The notes: generated from the letters alone by a model not told the origin. Shown: positions 24,501-39,500, numbered from the stretch's first letter. The stretch: 64,000 bases of DNA from Liolophura sinensis (GCF_032854445.1 NC_088305.1:3881152-3945151), one strand, 5' to 3'. Numbers and translations are program-made.

Positions 24501-27500
24501 AGGTTGTCCACCCGCAATATCTGTTAGAGATACTCACCTGTCTTGTATGTCTCTGACATGGACACATTTCTTCCTGAGGTTGTCCACCCGCAATATCTGT
24601 TAGAGACACTCACCTGTCTTGTGCATCTCTGACATGGACACATTTCTTCCTGAGGTTGTCCACCCGCAATATCTGTTAGAGATACTCACCTGTCTTGTAT
24701 GTCTCTGACATGGACACATTTCTTCCTGAGGTTGTCCACCCGCAATATCTGTTAGAGATACTCACCTGTCTTGTATGTCTCTGACATGGACACATTTCTT
24801 CCTGAGGTTGTCCACCTGCAATATCTGTTAGAGATACTCACCTGTCTTGTATGTCTCTGACATGGACACATTTCTCCGAGAGTACAGCCACCAGTAACAC
24901 CTGTTTGAGACACTCACCTGTCTTGTGCGTCTCTGACATGGACACATTTCTTCCTGAGGTTGTCCACCCGCAATATCTGTTAGAGATACTCACCTGTCTT
25001 GTATGTCTCTGACATGGACACATTTCTTCCTGAGGTTGTCCACCCGCAATATCTGTTAGAGATACTCACCTGTCTTGTATGTCTCTGACATACACATGGA
25101 CATGGACACATTTCTTCCTGAGGTTGTCCACCCGCAATATCTGTTAGAGATACTCACCTGTCTTGTATGTCTCTGATATGGACACATTTCTTCCTGAGGT
25201 TGTCCACCCGCAATATCTGTTAGAGACACTCACCTGTCTTGTATGTCTCTGACATGGACACATTTCTTCTTGAGGTTGTCCACCCGCAATATCTGTTAGA
25301 GACACTCACCTGTCTTGTATGTCTCTGACATGGACACATTTCTTCCTGAGGTTGTCCACCCGCAATATCTGTTAGAGACACTCACCTGTCTTGTATGTCT
25401 CTGACATGGACACATTTCTTCCTGAGGTTGTCCACCTGCAATGCCTGTTTGAGACACTCACCTGTCTTGTATGTCTCTGACATGGACACATTTCTTCCTG
25501 AGGTTGTCCACCCGCAATGCCTGTTTGAGACACTCACCTGTTTCATTTGTCTCTGACATGGACACATTTCTCAGAGAGGGTAACCACCAGTAACGCCTGT
25601 TTGAGACACTCACCTCTATCGTTTGCCTGTGACATAGACACATTTCTCCCAAAGGTTGTCCACCAGTAACGCCTGTTTGAAACACTCACCTGTCTTGTGT
25701 GTCTCTGACATGGACACATTTCTCTGAGAGGGTAACCACCAGTAACACCTGTATGAGACACTCACCTGTCTTGTAGTATGTCTCTGACATGGACACATTT
25801 CTCCCCAAGGTTGTCCACCAGCAATACCTGTTTGAGACACCCACCTGTCTCGTTTGTCTCTGACATGGACACATTTCTCCCCGAGGTTGTAAACCTGCAA
25901 TGCCTGTTTGAGACACTCACCTGTCTCGTTTGTCTATGACATGGACACATTTCTCCCCGAGGTTGTAAACCTGCAATGCCTGCTTGAGACACTCACCTGT
26001 CTCGTTTGTCTCTGACATGGACACATTTCTCCCCGAGGTTGTCCACCTGCAATGCCTGTTTGAGACACTCACCTGTCTCGTTTGTCCCTGACATGGACAC
26101 ATTTTTCCCCGAGGTTGTCCACCAGTAACTCCGTACACGTATCATTTCCATTTATCCTGAAAATACACCCGTTGTAATGTTATGTTTAACCACCAGCCTG
26201 CAGTATCCAGTATTAAGCAAGTGTGACATAAAACTTATGGATAATCTCTTATTCATTTCAGACTGTTACCTGAAGGTAATCTGGTTGTCTGATGTTACAT
26301 TGCAGGTGTAACTGTCATTACTTGACGGTAATGAGTAATTCTCCTGCAAAATGATTTGTATAAGAGCAGATCACTGCAACAACGACAACACGAAAGTGGC
26401 ACAAAATACTCATAAATAACTGTCGTCTACAGCTTACTCGCCCCTCTGCTGTTAAGTGCTTAATCACTGACACATCACTGTGTGAATATTCAGAGCATCT
26501 CCCATATCGGCTGATCGAGCCTGAGACAAGCAATCACCACTATCGAACATTATACCGAGAGACTCTTTTGAACATTGAACCGTTAGTCTTCCCATATGTC
26601 TTATGCAGGTGTAACATTTTATTGTTAACAAAAATGAAATGCAAGAAGAGTTTCATGGGGTTATTTTTGACTAAGGTATGTGTTGTTGACGATTGATTAC
26701 AACAACAACAGTCAAATTTCAGTGACCAATTGTCACAGAATTCTGGTATAAAAATGTACTCACTGTTGGCTAGGACTCATAGTTTATGAAACAGGTATAT
26801 ATTGCTGGAGTTTCTATAGTCTTACCTCAGTTAGAAGCCATTTAGCCTTAGCCATTCATGGCTTGTAAAGTCTGTCATGATGTTTAGCATTTCGGATTGG
26901 AGGCTTTGGAATCTAGGATTTTGATGATTACGAAAACGGCTCATGTGTTACATTGGTATCGTTAGAAAGAACGGATTTTATAGTATCTGTGTGCAAATTA
27001 ATATTTAATATAGCACTATTTGATAGAAATGATGGGGTTTCTCTTTATGTTGGCATTGGGAAAATTACCCTATTTTAGCTACATTTGCTTCATCATCATA
27101 GTAAATTATAGGCGGGGTGTAGTAAGAGGCAAACGCTGCTCAATGCACGTCAGCCAATCAAAATGTAGGATTTTTGGTGCTTAGCACCAACTACTCTGTC
27201 TACACGCTATAAAAGGGCATCGATCATGGCGTCTGACAGATGGTCCTAGAGGACAACGACAGCCAAGATCGAAGACAAAGCCAAGAGCAAAGACAAGCTA
27301 CAGAAGATTAGTTAGAAAATACCACAGATGAAAATTTACAGTTACTGAAATATACAGATGCAAGACAGCTATACGGTCTCAAAACACAGGCTATACATCG
27401 ATGAGCATCCCATAGGGAATCAGCATAAAAATTTGCCAGGGATCGCCAATCTTCCCAAGAGGGGCTAATCTTGACTGACAGCGGGCGGAGCTTGTGTATT

Positions 27501-30500
27501 CGATCCTGCGAAGATTTGCTCGATCTGGCTGAAGATCAGTAATCTTCAGTATATTACGCAGGAAGGATTTAGTGTTATATTGAAGGAACTGTGACTATAA
27601 GAGGTAAACAATTACTTCTCTTGCATTAAAATGTACCTAAGGATTATGGTTAGGTAGAAATTCCAGCACACATACCTGTTGTAATATTTTTAAATTGCTA
27701 AAGACTGTTCACTCTCTATAGCTGTTTAAACAAGACGCCCAGAGTTATTCCCCCTGAAACTCTCTCGCACATATTGCTGATTCTGAAGGAATATTTGATG
27801 ATTTGACTGTATGTATGTGAATAAATAGATTTCATTGTTTAGTGTTCGAACTGAAAAACAAATCTTCAGATGTTCTATTATGCTGTTCTTGTTGATTCAC
27901 TGAAATAAGTCGTAAGAGTTTTCTTCCAAGAGTTATACTGGAACAATACAGACTGGGAATATACCTGCTGTTATAAACAGAATAACAGCATTGAATTAAT
28001 GATTGGAGTATTGAGAGTAAATCCAAATTTTTGTGGTGGTGTCTCTACATACCCGAAATAAATATCGGTCTCACAAGTTACCAACACATAAAACATACAC
28101 TTCAGAGTTGACAGCAATTAACTGGTGATAAACAGAGAGCAGAGAAAAGCATATAATCTTAATCTCTAAATGTCACAAGACTGGGTTTTTAAAAAAAAAA
28201 AAAAATGGGCTACACAAGAGTTAAAATTCTTGTCAAACGTTGCTGTAAATTCAACTATTATTACATGTAATTTGCACAATGTTCAGCATTTTTCTTTTCA
28301 CAACTGCGTCCACCACCTTCTATCCGATTAGCATACTTTGGAATACTTTAACATTTTCTGATCTGCTCTGGAAAGAAGTCTTTTTCTCAATTATAAATAA
28401 ACTTAAGAAAATGTTCAAGAAAACATGTCACTGTGTCTTAAGGTGCTAAGGAGGTTTCAGACTTACACAGCACAGTGCAGTGGACTGAACAAATTTCCAG
28501 AGATATGTTTGTGTTCTTCATGCTGTAACAGGATCTCTATGCAACTGTCATGCCCTGGAGAGAGAGAAAAAGAAAAAAGCCACTGAGTGTTAAACAGCTA
28601 ACATTTTCCTCATTCTACTGACTTTTAGCAAGACTGAAAATTAGGCTTCTGTTGCCATACAACTGATTGACAGGTGCATAACAACCAATTTTTGACATAT
28701 GTGACAGCTGTCAGATTTTGAGGGGGTGGGCTGGGACTGAAGTTCCCAGTGTTAACTATCAATCTTAGCCTAGAAGCAGATGAACTCTTGGAAATTTGTG
28801 ATGAACAAGTTGATTTATATATTTATTTGATTGGTGTTTTACGCCGTACTCAAGAATATTTCACTTATACGACGGCGGCCAGCATTATGGTGGGAGGTAA
28901 TGGGCAACCCACGACAATCCGCAGGTTGATGGCAGACCTTCCCATGCACGGCCGGATAAACGAACTGAGACAATGAATAGTATTTCATCTGTTCACACAC
29001 TGAAATATGTGGAATTACATTTGGTAGATAGGATACATTAAAGCTCCTCTGTAAGAGGCATATGAATGCAAAACATCAACCCAAGTACTGAGGTCATGAA
29101 TTTGTTGATTTAAACAAATTAGCATGAACACGTACACTATGTGTCATAGTGTTTTATACGCATGTAAATCTTCACGTCAATACATGCTTTTGAGGTACTT
29201 TTTGAGATATCACCCCTACCATTAACTTTAATATTTTGATTCTGTATTTTGTAATTTACAGCATTTAATATGTGCATTGCAAATCAACAATGAAACATTC
29301 CTCTCATGTCGTTGGGCTCTACATGTGTGCCAAACCTGAGTTCAGTCCATGCAGTATTAAGTTTTTAAGATACTACTCCTAACAGTTTGTTTAGTATATG
29401 TGGGTGTTTTACCGTTGTAAGCTGCCCAGTGAAGGGGAGTGTAGCCCTTGGCATCCTCCAGTGTCTCCAGCAATCCTCCCTGTAAACACAACATCCACTG
29501 CTCACATTAAGGTATCCATACCATCACATTAAGGTATCCATTCTATTCACATTAATGTATCCAGACTAATCACATAATTGTATCCAGACTAATCACATTA
29601 TTGTATTCATACTAATCACATTATTGTATCCATACTAATCACATTATTGTATCCATACTAATCGCATTATTGTATTCATACTAATCACATTATTGTATTC
29701 ATACTAATCACATTATTGTATTCATACTAATCGCATTATTGTATTCATACTAATCGCATTATTGTATTCATACTAATCACATTATTGTATTCATACTAAT
29801 CGCATTAATGTATCCAGACTAATCACATTATTGTATTCATACTAATCACATTATTGTATTCATACTAATCGCATTAATGTATCCAGACTAATCACATTAT
29901 TGTATTCATACTAATCACATTATTGTATCCATACTAATCGCATTATTGTATTCATACTAATCACATTATTGTATTCACACTAATCACATTATTGTATTCA
30001 TACTAATCGCATTATTGTATTCATACTAATCACATTATTGTATTCATACTAATCGCATTAATGTATCCAGACTAATCACATTATTGTATCCATACTAATC
30101 GCATTATTGTATCCAGACTAATCGCATTATTGTATTCATACTAATCACATTATTGTATTCATACTAATCGCATTAATGTATCCAGACTAATCACATTATT
30201 GTATCCAGACTAATCGCAATATTGTATTCATACTAATCACATTATTGTATTCATACTAATCACATTATTGTATTCATACTAATCGCATTATTGTATTCAT
30301 ACTAATCACATTATTGTATTCATACTAATCACATTATTGTATTCATACTAATCGCATTAATGTATCCAGACTAATCACATTATTGTATCCATACTAATCG
30401 CATTATTGTATCCAGACTAATCGCATTATTGTATTCATACTAATCACATTATTGTATTCATACTAATCGCATTAATGTATCCAGACTAATCACATTATTG

Positions 30501-33500
30501 TATCCAGACTAATCGCAATATTGTATTCATACTAATCACATTATTGTATCCAGACTAATCGCATTATTGTATTCATACTAATCACATTATTGTATTCATA
30601 CTAATCACATTATTGTATCCATACTAATCACATTATTGTATTCATACTAATCGCATTATTGTATTCATACTAATCACATTATTGTATTCATACTAATCAC
30701 ATTATTGTATTCATACTAATCGCATTATTGTATTCATACTAATCGCATTATTGTATTCATACTAATCACATTATTGTATTCATACTAATCGCATTAATGT
30801 ATCCAGACTAATCACATTATTGTATTCATACTAATCGCATTATTGTATTCATACTAATCGCATTAATGTATCCAGACTAATCACATTATTGTATCCAGAC
30901 TAATCACATTATTGTATTCATACTAATCGCATTATTGTATTCATACTAATCACATTATTGTATTCACATTATTGTATTCATACTAATCACATTATTGTAT
31001 TCATACTAATCACATTATTGTATTCATACTAATCACATTATTGTATCCAGACTAATCGCAATATTGTATCCATACTAATCACATTATTGTATTCATACTA
31101 ATCACATTATTGTATTCATACTAATCACATTATTGTATCCAGACTAATCGCAATATTGTATCCAGACTAATCGCAATAACCCCAATGTGTTTCCCTTTAT
31201 TTGTATACATACAATATAGCACACTGTGAACGATTCCTGTGATGGAAAAAGTGGGGTCATACATGTACCTGTAGGAAGCACATTTTCATGTTCCCTTACC
31301 ACACATTTCCATGTTTCCTTACCGCACATTTCCATGTTCCCTTACCACACATTTCCATGTTCCCTTACCACACATTTCCATGTTCCCATATTCCCTTACC
31401 ACACATTTCCATGTTCCCTTACCACACATTTCCATTTTCCCTTGCCGCACATTTCCATGTTTCCTTACCACACATTTCCACGTTCCCTTACCACACATTT
31501 CCATGTTCCCTTACCACACATTTCCATGTTCCCTTGCTGCACATTTCCATGTTCCCTTACCACACATTTCCACGTTCCCTTACCACACATTTCCATGTTC
31601 CCTTACCACACATTTCCATGTTCCCTTGCCGCACATTTCCATGTTCCCTTACCACACATTTCCACATTCCCTTACCACACATTTCCATGTTCCCTTACCA
31701 CACATGGAAATGTTTCCTTACCACACATTTCCATGTTCCCTTACCACACATTTCCATGTTCCCTTACTACACATTTCCATGTGTGGTTGAATACTCACAA
31801 ATATAAGCAGTGACATAATTCCCACATGACCTGACATGGCCGCCATGTGTAAGGGTGATCTCCCTTTGTTGTCCCAGACAGAGATGGAGGCCCCCTGGTG
31901 GAGAAGAGCATCAGAGCACTCCTCATAACCATTGGCTGCCTGAAAAGTGAGTCAAGTAGTGTAAGAAATAGATCAATTACATTATGTATCAATTTTTCCA
32001 GATTTAAAAATCATAGACAAAAAAGAAAGACACACGTTTACAATATGCTTCATTCATTCATTCTATGAGTCACTGAGTGACAGCTTGGGGTTTAACATTG
32101 TACTTAACAATTTTTTAGTCATACGACAACAAGGGAGTCCTTAGAGTGCATGTAATGTGCCTCTTTGTTGCAGGACGGATTTCCACCTACTCTTTTATCT
32201 AGTGCTGCTTCAATGAGACGACTTATCAAAGGCAAGTAATCCGCCCCACACGAGCCACTCTACTGATACGGGTCAACCAGTCACTGCACTATCCCTTTAA
32301 TGCTGAATGCCTAGCGAAGAAGCTAAAACTTCCTCGCAAGGCCTTAGATGTGACCCAACCCAGAAATGACCCTGTATCTACTGCCCCTGATGCATCACTT
32401 TGAAGTATCATACCACCCATGCCACTGAAGTATCAGACCAAAGACACCAGACAAGACACCCACCCAGTCACATCCTAATAACACCTGGCCAACAAGTCCT
32501 GTTTCTGTGCTCTAATCTGTAAGTGCTAAGTTCCAAGCCAGGCAGTAACAAATATCATTTTCGTGATCCCAGGTCTCCTGACTTCAAGACAGACGTTTTA
32601 GCCACAGAAACAGTTAGGGCACCTATAAATCTAGTCTTCTGAAAAGTTGTGAGTGCATTTGTCAAAATGGCGGAGTGTCCTTTACCAAAGCGACAAACAA
32701 GTCCACAAAACATTACATCCATGTGTCGCTTATTGTGCTAATGCACGTTCCACCCCTAAACGCCTCTTACCCCACGATGTAACGCTGTCCTGCCCAAATG
32801 ATCTGCAGCGTTCACGTCTGCGCCGCTCCGCAACAAGTACATCACAGTTTCCATGTGTCCATTCCCCACAGCCAGCATTAAGGGCGTCCTGAGAACAAAC
32901 AGAGGGGGTTGGTGTTTTAAAGAACAGATTTCAAAGTCTTTGAAACACATGTAGTTCTATTTTCTTGGGGATTTAGAGACCCTTTCAACATTGTTATTCA
33001 ATTGGGGTAAATGATATAAAAATTCGCCCATGACATTTTGCCTGACTTGGCTAAATCTTAGTCGCTTAACATATACCCTGAATGACCACAAATTTCGTCC
33101 ATGACTTACTCGACAATCTTTCCTGATTCTGAGAGTTTATTCAGTTTAGACAGCTGGGTTAAGGTTTGCTTCGATCGAAAATAGTATTTTGTGAAATTTA
33201 TTTGGCGAAATTTTCGGTCATATAAGGTATATCACAGTTGTGTCTCCTTGTACAAGTTACAGTGCTCATATATTTGTAATGCTGCCTCACTGCAATGGCA
33301 GGTTGAAGACTCCAGAAATGCTATACACACACAAAAAGGGGCATAACTCTGCTGTTTTACAACGTACGTAGATTTCATTGGATCACACCGCTGTTTGATG
33401 CCACACTAGAGAATATTTCATGTATCGGAATAAAATGGTACTAATATTTATGAATGGTGACTGAATGCAAGAAAAGTCCAGTTTAAGAACTTTTATCATT

Positions 33501-36500
33501 AAATTACATTTAAAGTACTGCTCTGTGCAATGATCAACAAATTCTGTCAATGTTTCAGTGAAGCTCAACACGGCCATCATGTTAGGCTCCTTCAAGCAGA
33601 AGACAGACGTCACTTGTTTACAAAGCTCCCAGTACAGTTTTTACAGTCTTTCTGTATGACCTGACATGGGTTTGGTCCCAGTTCTCCCAACATTGGAGAG
33701 AGGTATAGATCTCAATCTCTGTTAAGTGTTACACAGGGTAGTCATCACCCTTCTGGATATCTGTTTCAGCTACTTACGTGATTGATGTCACTTATAGGAT
33801 GGGAGTAAATGGGAAACCCACAACTTTCCCCAGGTTGCTCTCAGACCTTCCCATGTATGACCGGAGGAAACTGTGAGGCTCCTGGGTCATCGCTAGCACA
33901 GTAACTATTAGGCCACAGGTCCCTTTCCTCACACCAGTGATACAGTACACCACTCACCTGTCCAATCCATCCCGGCTGTCAAGCAAATTGCTCTCGTCTG
34001 CTTTACTTGCCAACAGCTTTAAACAGTCTGTGTGACCATTACTGGCTGCAATATGGAAATATTCTTTTACTCGCTTGTTTATTTACTTAAGTTTTAAATA
34101 AAAAGACCGACAAAAATCAGGATTTAAGTTTCTGCTGATTGAATTTATGAATTTTTCATGATTTCTGTAAATTTACTAAATATTAAAAAGTTAACTAAAA
34201 AAATATTTCAAAGGTCGCCTAGTTTACACACTTTACCCGATTCTGACAGTTCTATCAATCTTTATGGAAAGGTGTTTCCATGTTTACTTATAAGGTAGGG
34301 TTATATTTGAGGTTTGCCTGCAAGTTAAAATGGTATCCTACTGGAAAAATGTTCAGTGCCAAAAATAATATTTGAGATTTTCTTTTTGTGCCTCAGAATT
34401 TTTTGGGCAAAAACCTAGATTTCACACATTAGTAAAGTGAACTCATTAAGAACAAGGCATTCAGAGAATCCCACCAGCTCGCCTGCCATGGCAGTCAACT
34501 AGACAATGGAATCAGAGTAAAGATAAAAGTTGTAAAGTGTTGTTGTGGTAAAAGCGTCATTGTGGGGAGTTCTTGTACAAAACTGAGGCAGAGGTCTTTG
34601 ATATGCAAACTGTGAACTGCATGCAGCCATCCGTGGACAATTCCAACACGGCGAAAGGCTGAGCAAATGTTGAGATATGGTAGTAAAAAAACTTCAATGT
34701 GGGGTGTTCGAGTACCAACTCGCTGGAGTGGTCTTTTATTTGCAAATCACTTCCCATGACTGGCTATCCGTGTAGCAAGGGTGGCCACTGCAGCCCTCTG
34801 ATTGGCTGAGCAAACACTCAGCTGACAACAGCCAATGTCTGCGTGGATGGTTTTAACATTCCGTCACAGTATAGGAAGGCACATGCATCGGCCAGTGTCC
34901 TAGGCTCCTAGTACTAATACAGATGTGGAAAGCTTTCTACAGGCACTGTGTATACCAGATAAATTGGTATACACCAAGTAGCTAGAGAGACAAAAAGCTT
35001 TTCTAGATAAGTGGTTGGATAAGAAACAGTAGCCCTACAAGAAAGCCTTGTAGAGATCCATGTTTACAGGAGAACAAAATGAAGTCAATCTGAATGTATG
35101 TCCACAAAACCGGAAAATGCTAAAATCACCAGTGGAACCCAATACCCTTATTGTTCTTCTACATCTATGTGCCTAAAAATTGCTGCCCAACATGAAACTT
35201 TTCTTGATTCCAAAAATGGTATATCTGGCAAGTCCATAAATCTCGCAATAAACTCACAGAAGCTCCGTATACTGTTGCCCTGCATGAAGGCTTAATTCGT
35301 GTGAACGTGTTTACTACAGAAAACAAACTCAAGTTTACATGACTGGTAAATTTTTGAATTGAAAGTCTATCAATTAAAAAACATTCACAAAGCCTATCAA
35401 ACTAAAACCAATAAAACAGTTCAACCCTCCATCAGTAGGCCCTTTGTAGATGTATACAGGGGAAAAGGAACATAAAAAGACACACAAACAAAAAACTTTT
35501 TATCACTGTATGTTGAAGATCCACGTATGATTGGCATTATACAAGAGTTAAAAATAAGCTTAACCTGCCATCTGAGAATGTGCATTTACACACCACACCA
35601 TAAACTAGGGAGCAAAAAAAAAAAAGCTTAACCTTCAATCCATGTGTGACAGCCCAATATACAAGAGCTAAAACCCAAAAAACAAAGCTTAACCTGCCAT
35701 ACGAGAATGGGCATTTACACACCACACCTTAGAGGTAAACAAAAATGCTTAACCTTCAATCAATAAATGACAGCCCATTACACATGTAAAGGAAGTAAGA
35801 AAAAAAGCTTAACTGGGCATCAACACAAACACCGACACTTTTAACCCCTCTCACAATATCGCTAAAAAACAAGACAGCCACCAAACAAGCAAGGGCTGCT
35901 GCGCTAACGACAATTAAGTTAATTCTGTCTTTTTTAACTACCCTAATTCTTCAACCTTTTCAACAAGCAATGTTTTGAAACATCTGAGAGAAGTGTGAGT
36001 TGTAGAGAAACAATCTCAACAGTTCTTTGAAGCTTGCATCTTTAGTAAATCATTTGTGTGCCATATTCATAATAATTGTATTATTGGTTGACGATTTACA
36101 CTATTTGATTCATAAGTATCAGAAGTACATAAACAGAGACAAGTTTGCCACTGCATTACATGGTCGTTTGCATGTCTGTACTCCCCCCACAGGCCTGATA
36201 GGTCACAGGGGCAATCTTACCTAAAAACACAATCGAGGGTACATAGGAATTATGGGAAATAATCGGTAGTCTGTACATCACTATCGGCAAACACTGTTAA
36301 TGTCGACAGCATTCATTGTAAAACACTCGTCTACAAATAGAAATGCCAGATCGATTATTGCTGTGACTGTACGCAGGTCTGTATGTGACTGGTCTAGCCT
36401 CCGTAAGACAAATGAGAATACCTGCAGCATGGATAGGAGTCCGCCGGTTGACAGAGTCATGGACTAGGATGGAAGCTCCCTGATTCAACAACAACTCCAC

Positions 36501-39500
36501 ACACTCCGTCTGACCCTTGAAACAAGCCAGGTCCAACATCGTCCTCCCTGAAACAGCAAACAATGTATCGCTCAAATTATGCGTCACTGACCAGGCATGG
36601 ACTGGATCAATTCAACAACGCTTCACTGAAATGTTTTATTTATTTAGTGGCGTTTTACGCCATACTAAGGAATATTTCACATATGACAGCCGCGAGCATT
36701 ATGGAAGGAGGAAACCCAAACGGTGCCAGAATGAAACCCATGACCATCTGCAGGTTTACTGGATAGGAAGCCAGCAAGAGCCATCACTCAAACAATGCAC
36801 CAGGCCACCCCCGCATCGCTCAAACAAAGTAGTTCGCTATGTGAGTCAAGATGGTTAAATCAAAAGCTTGACTATAATAATAATAATAATAAAAATAATA
36901 ATAATAGCAGTATCTTTATTGATTGAAGGTAGCTCGGTCAATTTACAATGAAACTGTTCTTCCCCAAGCTATCACAGAGAAAACAATATATAGGAAACAT
37001 GTACTTCAGAGTCCAATCAAAAAATACATCAATACGTATAAAATGAGATAAAGAATCATGTAGTTTGAAAAGAGAAACTACATACATTCATACATACAAA
37101 AAACAACAACAAAAGCAACAACAAAACCAATAGCACAGTCCCCACAACTGTCCCAACCAGCAGAAGAAGCAGGGTAGTGGGGGACAGCCCATTAGGGACC
37201 CCTTCCTACCCCTCTGCTGACGAACTCCCAACACACATGTACAGAGAACAAACCAAGTGAGTGGGAGATGGCCCCTTTCTCATCCCATGTTTCATTTGAA
37301 CAATGCACATATGTGCAAGAGTATTGCAGGGACCTAGCCCTGTGAAAAAGTTTGCTACAATAATACATCTAAGTATAGAGAAAAACAAAAAATGTATATA
37401 TATATATACTTTATGACTTCATCTGAGTTGTGGTCAGTTTATTTAACTTTTTCAAGATCTTAAAGCACATAAATTCCACAATGTGGAGATTATGTGCTTA
37501 GATTGCTATGATGTGCTTAGATTGCTATGTGCTAAGATTCACCACGCCTAATTCAACAACTTGACTTCATCTGGGTTGTAATCAGTTTGTTTAACTTTTC
37601 CAAGATCTTAAAGCACATAATCTCCACAATGTGCCCAAACAAACAAAAGTTCAGCCTTCCAGTTGCTCAAGCAATGCCTCACTCAAACAGTCATTCACTA
37701 TGAGATTCACCATGCCTAATTCAACAACTTGACTTCATCTGGGTTGCAGTCACATGTGCAATTTTTTTTCTTAAGATGTAAATGAAATATCTGAATCTCT
37801 ATAACCTATAACGCGTGCCTAAACAAACCAAATTTTATATTTCCAGTTGTAAATCTCTAACTTCCTTTGCACAAAAAAGAAATATGTGATTGACTCCTCT
37901 TAACATAAGAAATTACCTTTGGCTACATGTAAATGTATATCTTGTGGGGGTTTGCAACAGTATTCAGGATCAGATTTTCATACACGTACATGGATCTGTT
38001 TATTTGATTGGTGTTCTATGCCAAACTCAAGAACATTTCATTTAAACGGCCAGTATTATGATGGGACAAAACACGGCCAGATCTCACCAAAATCCACAGG
38101 TTGCTGGCAGATCTTCCCACTTATGATTATTATTTCATTATTTTATTTTGCCATCCACTTCAGGCAATGGTAAAGTAAAATGCTGAAATATTAAGTTAAA
38201 ATGAAGCTTTCATTTATTTTTTTAGTAATATTACTTGTGTATTATGAGAAAGTTATCAGAGGATATACTGGGTTTTGAGCTCAGTCACTGCACTGTTGAG
38301 AGACCCCTTGGTCGTAGTGTCGACCATCCGCAGGCTGCTGACAGACCTTCCCACGTACGACCAAAGAGGAAGCCAGTCTGAGCTGGACTTAAACTCACAG
38401 CGACTGCATCAGTGGGAGGCTCCTGGGTCATTGTGCTGTGCTGTCCCCAATACATGTATTTGAAGTAAGTGACGCAGCGGTAGCTGGAATATTAGATATG
38501 CAGTTTGTGAAACCTTGCCCATGGCCACGTTAATGATATGAGTTCACATGAGCCAAGGCTTAGTGAGCGAATACTCCATACACTGTAAACTTACTCACCG
38601 TTCATATCTCTTATGTCCAGGTTCATGATACAGCTAGTGAGTGAATACTCCATACACTGTAAACTTACTCACCGTTCATATCTCTTATGTCCAGGTTCAT
38701 GATACAGCTAGTGAGCGAATACTCCATACACTGTAAACTTACTCACCGTTCATATCTCTTATGTCCAGGTTCATGATACAGCTAGTGAGTGAATACTCCA
38801 TACACTGTAAACTTACTCACCGTTCATATCTCTTGTGTCCAGGTTCATGATACAGCTAGTGAGCGAATACTCCATACACTGTAAAACTTACTCACCGTTC
38901 ATATCTCTTATGTCCAGGTTCATGATACAGCTAGTGAGCGAATACTCCATACACTGTAAACTTACTTACAGTTCATATCTCTTGTGTCCAGGTTTATGAT
39001 ACAGCTAGTGAGCGAATACTTCATACACTGTAAACTCACTCACCGTTCATATGTCCAGGTTCATGATACAGCTAGTGAGCGAATACTTCATACACTGTAA
39101 ACTCACTCACCCTTCATCTCTCTTATGTCCAGGTTTATGATACAGCTAGTGAGCGAATACTCCATACACTGTAAACTTACTCACCGTTCATATCTTTTAT
39201 ATCCAGGTTCATGATACAGCTAGTGAGCGAATACTCCATGCACTGTAAACTTACTCACCATTCATATCTCTTATGTCCAGGTTCATGATACAGCTAGAGA
39301 GCGATACTTCATACACTGTAAACTTACTCACCGTTCATATCTCTTATGTCCAGGTTCATGATACAGCTAGTGAGCGAATACTTCATACACTGTAAACTTA
39401 CTCACCGTTCATATCTCTTGTGTCCAGGTTCATGATACAACTAGTGAGCGAATACTTCATACACTGTAAACTTACTCACCGTTCATATCTCTTATGTCCA

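Noticed and set aside
23698-26138. Many overlapping minus-strand frames ([16 protein letters not shown].. type) of 60-95 codons
   Set aside because: They are the rotating frames of the 76-bp exon-derived array. Only the top unit, exon V21, is coding.
28749-28976. Plus frame of 75 codons across a SINE
   Set aside because: It is the SINE family A body translated; similar frames occur at other copies.
15741-31180. Regularly spaced repeats resembling CRISPR arrays
   Set aside because: Units are contiguous with no unique spacers, and the context is eukaryotic introns.
31226-31813. Three overlapping plus frames of 159-195 codons rich in His, Pro and Phe
   Set aside because: Pure 23-bp minisatellite translated in three frames; no non-repetitive coding sequence attached.
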